11,168 nucleotides of DNA from JBHJHK01 sp050330975 (GTDB lineage Bacteria > Pseudomonadota > Gammaproteobacteria > Competibacterales > Competibacteraceae): the NCBI GenBank assembly GCA_050330975.1, contig JBHJHK010000068.1:1-11168 (forward strand). The letters are read 5' to 3'. Shown piece by piece: positions 5,774 through 11,168 of the stretch. Position numbers and translations under genes: made by a program. The first letter of the stretch is position 1. Each line of letters opens with the position of its first letter. Under the pieces are notes generated by a model that worked only from the letters and a program-made list of their open reading frames with translations, had not been told where the DNA came from and did no database searches.

Positions 5774-6706
5774 CTAAGGCCGCGGCGCCACCACCAGGCG
5801 GTTGATGGGCATGGCAAACCGCCCCCGCCCCTCCACGAGCCCCCGGCGGATAAACCAGTTTTCCACCTCGGCGAGCATTTGACGGTGGGCCTCGGCGGAG
5901 AGGACAAAGGCGGCATAGAAAAACCCCACCGCCTCCCGGGCCAACACCTCGGAGGGAGCCTCTAGATAGACCACTCCCGGCTCGACCCGCACCGCTGCCG
6001 TGGGGAACGTCTCCACCACGAGGGCGGTGAGTTCCGCCGTGGTCCGCACTCGGACGTCCCCCAGATCGATGGTGCCATACCCGGGATACTCCCGCTGGAC
6101 CCAGCCGTAGATCAAATGGTGAAGTTCGTCGTACCCCGGGGCGCTGGTCCGCTCGCCGTCGACGATGGCGGCGAAGATTCCCCCTTCCCCCAACACCCGC
6201 CGCACCTCGGCCAACACCGGCTCCACGGGGTCCATGAGGGTCAAAGCCCAGTGGCACAACACCGCGTCGACGCTGGCGTCGTCGAGGAAATCCAACTGCT
6301 GGGCCAGGCCACAGTGGAGGACCACGTCGGGGTCGGGAATCCGCAGCCGCGCCAGCGCCAGCTCTTCGGGACTCATATCCACCCCGGTGAGGGCCACGGC
6401 AGCGCCGAAGCGCTGGCGACACCAGGCCGTGAGGGGGCCACTGCCACAGGCCAAATCCAGCACCCGGCGGTGGCAATGGGGGTCGACGGCCTCCGCCAGC
6501 CACTGGTAGCTGTTGCGCCCCTGGGCGTCGCGACAGCGCCCGGCGCAGGACTCGGTGAAGCCGGCGTGGTGGCGGTGGACCGCCAACAGGTGCTCCTGGA
6601 GTTCCGCCGCCGAGGGCCGCTCCCCCCGGCGCACCCGCCGCACCCAGGGGGTATCCAAGGGCACAAAGGACGCCCTGGCAGGGGCGTTGGAGATGGAGGC
6701 ATTCAC
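5774..6706 (-). CDS. Class I SAM-dependent methyltransferase, last gene of the dioxygenase operon
   Basis: A 310-residue protein with a class I (Rossmann-fold) methyltransferase core: motif I VLDLACGSG (82-90), motif II LTGVDMS (106-112, Asp110 for the SAM ribose), motif IV DAVLCHWALTLM (147-158) and motif V after LGEGG (172-176). The N-terminal 70 residues form a helical cap with HRHHAGFTE (44-52), and the C-terminal 100 residues are a separate extension, so it is larger than a minimal methyltransferase. The His in CHW follows the motif IV strand, near where substrates bind. The acceptor is unknown. It starts with GTG overlapping the TGA of the preceding methyltransferase gene (GTGA, 6703-6706), which indicates coupled translation. 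It shares little beyond the fold with its neighbour, so the two probably act on different positions or steps. Confidence 0.87.
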   Translation of the reverse strand: MNASISNAPARASFVPLDTPWVRRVRRGERPSAAELQEHLLAVHRHHAGFTESCAGRCRDAQGRNSYQWLAEAVDPHCHRRVLDLACGSGPLTAWCRQRFGAAVALTGVDMSPEELALARLRIPDPDVVLHCGLAQQLDFLDDASVDAVLCHWALTLMDPVEPVLAEVRRVLGEGGIFAAIVDGERTSAPGYDELHHLIYGWVQREYPGYGTIDLGDVRVRTTAELTALVVETFPTAAVRVEPGVVYLEAPSEVLAREAVGFFYAAFVLSAEAHRQMLAEVENWFIRRGLVEGRGRFAMPINRLVVAPRP

Positions 6707-7566
6707 AGCTCACCCCCGGCGGGCCGAATAAAGATCAACGCCACCTCCTGGGCAAAGCGCCATTGGCCACCCTGGAGGCACTCGGCCAGGTAGGCCCCGG
6801 TGGTGGGATGTTCGAGCATCTGGACCAGGGAGACCCGGTCGTCGAATACACAGCGCTGGAGGTAGCCCTCCACCTGGGACCGCTCTGCGTCGCTGGCGCC
6901 GTTGTGGTAGTGGATCATCCGCACCTCAAAGGCCACCCCCAAGTCCGCCAACGCCGCGGTGATGGCCTCGGCGCCGGTGTAGGGGGTGCCGCGACCGCCG
7001 TGGAAGGCCTGGAGAAACTGGCGGTAAAACCGCAGGTAGTGGGCGTCTTCGGCGGCGTGGGCGATAAACCCCACCCCCCCGGGCCTCAGGGCTTGGACAA
7101 AGCGTCCCAGCCCCGCCGTCAGTTCGGCGGCGGGCAGGGCATAGAGGGCGTGGGTGGCCCAGACGATGTCATAGGTCCCGGCTGGGCCCGCAAAATCCTG
7201 GAGGGTAGTCTCAAAGGTCCGCCCGGCCACGAAGGGGGCTGTCAGGGCTCGTGCGGCTTCGGCCAGGGAAAAGGCAGAAGGGTCCAACAGGTGGTAGTCG
7301 ATGGGGTGGAGGTGGGCCGTCGCCACGTCGGCGTAGTGCACCAAAGCTTGGGGGAATTTCCCCGAACCACAGGCCACGTCCAGAAGCCGCAAAGACCGGT
7401 CCCCCACCTGGTACTGCTGGGCCTCCAACCAGCTGCGCCAGGGGTGGACCGTGGCGAGTTCCCGGTAGTCCAGGGTCGCCAGGGCGTAGAAGGCCTCCAT
7501 CTCGGCGCGCCCGGCCTCGCTCCAATGGGCACAACTGCGGGCGAAGGTGTCGCTGGCGTCAGTCAC
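6703..7566 (-). CDS. Class I SAM-dependent methyltransferase, middle gene of the dioxygenase operon
   Basis: A 287-residue methyltransferase. Motif I is LLDVACGSGKF (61-71), the motif II acid is Asp95 in YHLLDPS, motif IV is YDIVWATHALYAL (132-144), and LRPGGVGFIAHA carries motif V. The N-terminus (FYALATLDYRELATVHPWRSWL) is a helical lid typical of small-molecule methyltransferases. The general look reminds me of histamine N-methyltransferase-like enzymes, but this is weak and the substrate is unknown. It starts with GTG at 7566, eight bases inside the end of the dioxygenase gene, with GGAG ten bases upstream. It ends in the GTGA overlap with the next methyltransferase gene. Such tight packing implies one transcript and products made together. 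Confidence 0.87.
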   Translation of the reverse strand: MTDASDTFARSCAHWSEAGRAEMEAFYALATLDYRELATVHPWRSWLEAQQYQVGDRSLRLLDVACGSGKFPQALVHYADVATAHLHPIDYHLLDPSAFSLAEAARALTAPFVAGRTFETTLQDFAGPAGTYDIVWATHALYALPAAELTAGLGRFVQALRPGGVGFIAHAAEDAHYLRFYRQFLQAFHGGRGTPYTGAEAITAALADLGVAFEVRMIHYHNGASDAERSQVEGYLQRCVFDDRVSLVQMLEHPTTGAYLAECLQGGQWRFAQEVALIFIRPAGGEL

Positions 7567-8578
7567 CGCGGGTGGGCTCCACAGGCCAGCAAATGGGGTT
7601 CAAGGGGCTTTGCGCCACCTGGCCCGGCTGGACCCCCGGCATGAACTTCTGCCAGTCCCCAGACACCATGGTGGGCTCATCCACCACCTTGGCGCCGTCG
7701 ACGTAAAAGGTGTTGGCCAACACGACGCGGCTTTGGCGGGTGCGGTTGGCTTCGGCGGTGTGGAAATTCAAATTGTGGTGGAAGCTCACCTCGCCGATCT
7801 CAAAGGGGCCGTCCTCCACGGCGATGCCGTTGGCCTTGAAAAACTCGGCCACCTGGCGGTCGTAGCTGGTGTCGAATTTGTTGAACTCCAGGGATTCCAC
7901 CAACTTGTAGACATCCATGGGACCGGCGAAGGCCAGGGGACCCATGGCCGGGGGGATGGGCTGGGCCGGGATCCAGGCGGTGACGACGTCGTGGGTGGCC
8001 AGGGGAAAGTGGTGGTCGTCGTAGTGCCACGGGGTGCGGCCACAGCCGGGCTCCTTGGACAATACGTTGTCGTGGTAGAGGCGCACCCGGGATACCCCCA
8101 GAAGTTCAGCGCAGATCTTGGCAATCCGCGGACTCAAGACGTATTCCCGCAGCAGCGGATTGTCCAGCCACACCATCTCCAGGCTAAAAAATCGCTCCGT
8201 GGCGCCGCCGTCCAGGGGGGTGTTGAAGGCCTGGCTCAGGAGTTTGACCAGTTCCTGGCGCAGACGCAGTACCGCCCCCGGGGAGAGGACGCCCTTGAGT
8301 TTGATGTAGCTGTTGGCTTGGAAAAATGCGCAGTCCTCGGGGGTCAGGGGGTAGGGGGTGCGCAACTCGGCGGCGAGGGCGTCGTCGTCGGGGAGTTCCA
8401 GGGTGGGCAAGGGCCCCACGTCCTGGAGTTCACCGATGGGCTTGCCACCGTCATCGGCCAAGGTGACATACCAATCCCACCAGGCCTGGTTGTCCTGCTC
8501 CCAGGGTTGGTTGACGTCGCTGCGTCGAGCGTTTTCACCCACCAAAGTGGGGTTTAACTGGGAAGATGGCTGGTTCAA
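7559..8578 (-). CDS. Phytanoyl-CoA dioxygenase family (PhyH) Fe(II)/2-oxoglutarate oxygenase
   Basis: A 339-residue PhyH-type oxygenase, which would use Fe(II), O2 and 2-oxoglutarate to hydroxylate or otherwise oxidise a small molecule. The metal triad is visible: His185-x-Asp187 in TPWHYDDHHF and distal His273 in NFHTAEANRTRQSR, whose Arg284 would hold the 2-oxoglutarate carboxylate. The N-terminal 60 residues are Trp-rich (QDNQAWWDWY) and precede the jelly-roll core. I place the start at a TTG (8578) because AGGAG lies six bases before it. An upstream in-frame TTG at 8614 has no SD, and no ATG is available near the front. It is the first gene of a three-gene operon with two methyltransferases and faces a MATE exporter gene across a 388-bp gap. 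The substrate is not predictable from sequence. Confidence 0.88.
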   Translation of the reverse strand: MNQPSSQLNPTLVGENARRSDVNQPWEQDNQAWWDWYVTLADDGGKPIGELQDVGPLPTLELPDDDALAAELRTPYPLTPEDCAFFQANSYIKLKGVLSPGAVLRLRQELVKLLSQAFNTPLDGGATERFFSLEMVWLDNPLLREYVLSPRIAKICAELLGVSRVRLYHDNVLSKEPGCGRTPWHYDDHHFPLATHDVVTAWIPAQPIPPAMGPLAFAGPMDVYKLVESLEFNKFDTSYDRQVAEFFKANGIAVEDGPFEIGEVSFHHNLNFHTAEANRTRQSRVVLANTFYVDGAKVVDEPTMVSGDWQKFMPGVQPGQVAQSPLNPICWPVEPTRGD

Positions 8579-8922
8579 GGCTGGCTCCTGTGGGGCGAGG
8601 AAGGGAAACGGCAAAGGTGGCTTTGGGAATCAACGGCTGGGGCTAGGGGTGTCACGCCCCGCCTCGACCGGGGCCGGAGGACTTGGGGAGACGGGGAAAG
8701 TTCTGATGGGGTGGAACGGAAGATGGGAAATGGGCGGGTGATCGTCCACCGCGAACTGCGGTGCAGCGGTGGGAGATAGTTCAGGGGAGATATCATAATC
8801 CCCTGATATTACAGAATGTGTTTGCCGCTGGCCACCGCCCCCGACCCGGGTACTCGGGGAACCCCCACGGGATCCCAGGGCCATAGAGGCCAGCTAGTCG
8901 ACTTGTCTGGTCCTCGTTTCTG
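8579..8922. promoter_or_regulatory. Divergent control region with an interlocked dyad at 8782-8809
   Basis: No gene is supported here. Between the dioxygenase operon (-) and the exporter (+), two perfect dyads overlap: CAGGGGA/TCCCCTG (8782-8788, 8799-8805) and ATATCA/TGATAT (8790-8795, 8804-8809). The EcoRV palindrome GATATC (8789-8794) lies in the centre, so two alternative foldings or two overlapping operator halves are possible. This patch is AT-rich within GC-rich surroundings and contains -10-like CATAAT (8794-8799, +) and TATGAT (8798-8793, -). It is the best candidate for a shared promoter and operator. Clear -35 boxes were not found. Confidence 0.45.
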
Positions 8923-8970
8923 CGAGGTACGCCCCCATCGAGGTACGCCCCCGTCGAGGTACACCCATGT
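8923..8970 (+). repeat. Three 16-bp tandem repeats carrying the exporter ribosome-binding site
   Basis: The unit CGAGGTAC plus eight bases occurs three times in a row at 8923-8938, 8939-8954 and 8955-8970. Copies 1 and 2 end GCCCCCAT and GCCCCCGT; copy 3 ends ACCCATGT after CGAGGTAC-AC and contains the start codon ATG at 8967. GAGG in copy 3 (8956-8959) is the SD, seven bases before the ATG. The two upstream copies are duplicated SD-like sites without a usable start codon. Confidence 0.75.
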
Positions 8971-10328
8971 CCCGCGCCAAATTTGTCACCGGCTCCCCCA
9001 TGCGACACATCGTGGTGATGACCGGGGCGTCGACACTGAGTTTGTTTGCCATTTTCGCCGTCGATCTGGTCGACATGTTTTTCCTGAGTTTGCTGGGGGA
9101 AGTGGCCCTGGCGGCGGCCATCGGTTTTGCCGGGTCGATTTTGTTTTTCACCACTTCGGTGTGCATCGGCATGGCCATCGCCGCCGGGGCCTTGGTCTCC
9201 CGGGCCCTGGGGGCCGAAGACGAGGGCCGGGCCGCCCAGTACTACCTCCACGTGGGCGCCAGTGCCCTGGGGCTCACGGTGCCCCTGGCGGGGCTCATGT
9301 GGTGGTTTATCCCCGATTTGTTGGGCCTCTTGGGGGCCGAGGGCCGGGCGTTGGAGTTGGGCACCGCCTACCTGCAGATCATCATTCCCTCCATGCCCGT
9401 GTTGGCCCTGGCCATGGTCAGTAACGCCACCTTGAGGGCCCTGGGGGACCCCAAACGTTCCACCGCCGCCATGTTGACCGGGGGGCTGGTGAACGCCGTG
9501 ATGGATCCCATCTTGATCTTTGGCCTCGACTTGGGGGTGGAAGGGGCGGCCTGGGCCTCGGTGTTGAGCCGCGCGACCATCTTCGTCCTGGCGGTCGGCT
9601 GGGTGTACCGGGTCTACGGCCTCATCGGCCGCTTCCAGTGGCGGGCCTACCTGGGGGATGTCGCGGCCATCACCCGGGTGGCGGGGCCGGCGCTCCTCAC
9701 CAACATCGCCACCCCCATCGGCACGGCCTACGTCACTGCCGCCATGGCCGTCTACGGCAGCGACGACGTGGCGGCCAGTGCGGTGATCAACCGCCTCACT
9801 CCCTTGACCTTTGCCCCGTTGTTCGCCCTGTCGGGGGCCATCGGTCCCATTTTTGGCCAGAACTTCGGCGCCCAGCGCCCGGATCGAGTGCGTCAGACCC
9901 TGCTGGATAGCTATCTCTTGGTGGCCGGCTACGCCGTGGCCATCTACGCCGTGATGTTCTTGGCCCGCCACGAGATCACCGCCGCCTTCAGCCTCGATGG
10001 CCTCTCCGCCGAGTTGGTGATTTTCTACTGCGCGGTGTTGGTGCCGAGCTTTGGCTTCAACGGCTTGGGCTTTGCCAGCAACGCCGCCTTCAACAACCTC
10101 GGGGTGGCCCACTACGCCACGGTGGCCAACATCGCCAAGGAGACCCTGGGGACCATCCCCTTGGTGTATGTGGGCAGTGCCCTGTTCGGCGCCCCGGGGG
10201 CGTTGGCGGGGCGGGCTTTAGCCATGGTGGTGGTGGGAACCGCCGGAGCCCTCGTCGCCTTGGGGTTTGTCAACCGCTTGGGCCCCAGGGCGCCGGCGGC
10301 CAACCCGGCACCCCAGGCCGATGGGTGA
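8967..10328 (+). CDS. MATE family multidrug/toxin efflux transporter
   Basis: The 453-residue inner-membrane protein has about twelve hydrophobic segments in two related halves, with a connecting loop near residues 215-230. Family signs are the short N-terminal stretch GSPMRHIVVM leading into TM1, VDLVDMFFLSLLG (29-41) near TM1-2, and RALGDPKRSTAAMLTGGLVNAVMDPILIFG in the middle. In the second half, LSGAIGPIFGQNFGAQRPDRVRQTL mirrors the first-half segment ALVSRALGAEDEGRAAQ. MATE proteins export organic cations, drugs or metabolites driven by Na+ or H+; the coupling ion is not decided by what I can see. The start ATG follows a GAGG inside a triplicated 16-bp unit. The gene is divergent from the dioxygenase-methyltransferase operon, so it may export that pathway's product (inference). 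It is convergent with hypE, with a 90-bp gap that lacks a clear terminator. Confidence 0.93.
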   Translation: MSRAKFVTGSPMRHIVVMTGASTLSLFAIFAVDLVDMFFLSLLGEVALAAAIGFAGSILFFTTSVCIGMAIAAGALVSRALGAEDEGRAAQYYLHVGASALGLTVPLAGLMWWFIPDLLGLLGAEGRALELGTAYLQIIIPSMPVLALAMVSNATLRALGDPKRSTAAMLTGGLVNAVMDPILIFGLDLGVEGAAWASVLSRATIFVLAVGWVYRVYGLIGRFQWRAYLGDVAAITRVAGPALLTNIATPIGTAYVTAAMAVYGSDDVAASAVINRLTPLTFAPLFALSGAIGPIFGQNFGAQRPDRVRQTLLDSYLLVAGYAVAIYAVMFLARHEITAAFSLDGLSAELVIFYCAVLVPSFGFNGLGFASNAAFNNLGVAHYATVANIAKETLGTIPLVYVGSALFGAPGALAGRALAMVVVGTAGALVALGFVNRLGPRAPAANPAPQADG

Positions 10329-10418
10329 ACCGCGTCTCACCTTTTCCGTGCCCCCGTAGACACTGATGTCGGTCTCCACCCACAATGGATTGGATGGAGT
10401 CCACAGGCACCGAGGTGG

Positions 10419-11168
10419 TCAACAGATCCGCGGCAGTTGCTCCCCCACCAGCCTATCGACGATGCGCCCACCCCCGAAGAGCGTCTCCATGACCACCTGG
10501 CCGGGCCGCTGGGGGTGGGCATGGCCGATGAGCTGGGCGTCGCGCCCCAGGGGATGGGCGCGCAACGCTGCCAGGGCGGCTTCCGCCTCCAACGGGGGGA
10601 CAAAGGCCGCCAGACACCCCTCGTTGGCCAAATAGAGGGGATCGAGGCCGAGAATCTCACAAAAGCCCCGGACCTCGGCCCGCAGGGGCAACCTCTGCTC
10701 CTCGATGGTAATACCCACCCGGGCAGCGACGGCGATCTCGTTGAGCACGGCAGCCAGCCCACCCCGGGTGGCATCCCGGGCGCAGCGGGTGTTGGGGGCG
10801 GCGGCGAGGAGCGCGGCCATGAGCTCGTGTAGGGGCGCGCAGTCGCTCTCGATGGCGCTCTCCAAGGCGAGATCCCCCCGGGCCTCCAAGATGGCGGCAC
10901 CGTGATTCCCCAGATAGCCGTTGACCAGCAGTTGATCGCCGGGCTTCACCTGCCCCGCCGACAGTTCCACCCCGGGGGGGATGACCCCCACGCCGCTGGT
11001 GGTGATAAAGAGCTGATCGGCGCTGCCGCGCTCCACCACCTTGGTGTCCCCAGTCACCACCACAACGCCGGCGGCGGGGGGGGCCCCCCCCCCGGGAGGC
11101 CCCACCCCCCGGACGAGGGGGCCGCCCCCACCCCCCCAACCACAAAAAAGACCCCCCCCCCCCACCGG
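10419..11168 (-). CDS. hypE: HypE, [NiFe]-hydrogenase maturation protein, C-terminal part, cut by the window end
   Basis: The readable part covers about the last 218 residues of HypE, which is normally about 330-350. HypE receives a carbamoyl group from HypF on its C-terminal Cys and dehydrates it with ATP to the thiocyanate used as CN ligand of the hydrogenase Ni-Fe site. Evidence: VVTGDTKVVERGSADQLFIT, then GVGVIPPGVELSAGQVKPGD, CARDATRGGLAAVLNEIA and the exact C-terminal tail LPRIC with the essential terminal Cys. The sequence stops resembling HypE before about base 11075. From there to the edge the frame reads mostly Gly and Pro from homopolymers, where the family should continue normally. 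The N-terminal ATP-binding half is outside the window. The gene ends 90 bp from the MATE gene, tail to tail. Confidence 0.9.
   Translation of the reverse strand, partial: PVGGGGLFCGWGGGGGPLVRGVGPPGGGAPPAAGVVVVTGDTKVVERGSADQLFITTSGVGVIPPGVELSAGQVKPGDQLLVNGYLGNHGAAILEARGDLALESAIESDCAPLHELMAALLAAAPNTRCARDATRGGLAAVLNEIAVAARVGITIEEQRLPLRAEVRGFCEILGLDPLYLANEGCLAAFVPPLEAEAALAALRAHPLGRDAQLIGHAHPQRPGQVVMETLFGGGRIVDRLVGEQLPRIC
11076..11168. other. Low-complexity G/C homopolymer end, probable sequence error
   Basis: The last 93 bases are dominated by runs of C and G interrupted by few other bases, including a run of twelve C near 11152-11163. The hypE frame remains open but loses all family resemblance exactly here. 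This looks like a poor contig end rather than biology. Frame and residues beyond 11075 should not be trusted. Confidence 0.7.

Noticed and set aside
5433..5777. Short frames on both strands in the palindrome-rich gap
   Set aside because: They are built from repeat sequence, lack SD sites and show no protein character.
6763..8557. Two long plus-strand frames (6763-7644 and 7547-8557)
   Set aside because: They lie opposite the methyltransferase and dioxygenase genes, which carry complete motifs; the plus-strand products are Gly/Val/His-rich and unrecognisable.
8793..10112. 439-codon open frame on the minus strand
   Set aside because: It is antisense to the well-supported MATE gene; the protein is Gly/His/Gln-rich without domains, as expected from GC-rich reverse frames.
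1..11168. CRISPR array, tRNA, rRNA, transposase or integrase
   Set aside because: No regularly spaced repeats, cloverleaf-like sequence, rRNA signature or recombinase motif was seen on either strand.

Overview
The window is very GC-rich, protein-dense bacterial DNA. By hand count 9181-9240 has 49 G/C in 60. It starts genes with ATG, GTG and probably TTG, and most starts have a good Shine-Dalgarno (SD) sequence. The gene set (BLUF photoreceptor, group III-like phosphofructokinase, MATE exporter, HypE) and a small zinc-ribbon family ending in YGGTWK fit a proteobacterium, most likely a gammaproteobacterium. No marker gene fixes the taxon, so this is an inference. The right end (about 11076-11168) is mostly G/C homopolymers and looks like a poor-quality contig edge.

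Layout. 211-735 (+): a BLUF blue-light sensor with all key flavin-site residues. 794-2001 (-): a nucleotidyltransferase-like gene overlapping a 63-residue zinc-ribbon gene (GTGA junction). 2093-3677 (+): a gamma-glutamylcyclotransferase-like protein, then a phosphofructokinase with a hybrid Gly/Lys active-site signature. 3732-4579 (-): an AT-rich island. It carries a compact YopT-type (C58) cysteine protease with an intact Cys/His/Asp triad, joined by an ATGA overlap to the C-terminal half of a GC-rich GNAT acetyltransferase. The GNAT gene has lost its 5' half. 4762-5391 (-): a secreted protein of unknown function. 5392-5773: a gene-free stretch with several palindromes. 5774-8578 (-): a tightly overlapping three-gene operon of a PhyH-type Fe(II)/2-oxoglutarate dioxygenase and two different SAM-dependent methyltransferases. 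8967-10328 (+): a MATE exporter, divergent from that operon. Its SD sequence lies in a 16-bp unit repeated three times. 10419-edge (-): the C-terminal part of HypE, a [NiFe]-hydrogenase maturation protein.

How the genes may work together. The dioxygenase-methyltransferase-methyltransferase operon facing a MATE exporter resembles a small biosynthesis-and-export locus: hydroxylate, methylate twice, export. The product cannot be read from sequence. The C58 protease island looks acquired and toxin- or effector-like. These two regions are the best candidates for undescribed biology. No tRNA, rRNA, CRISPR array, transposase or integrase was found.
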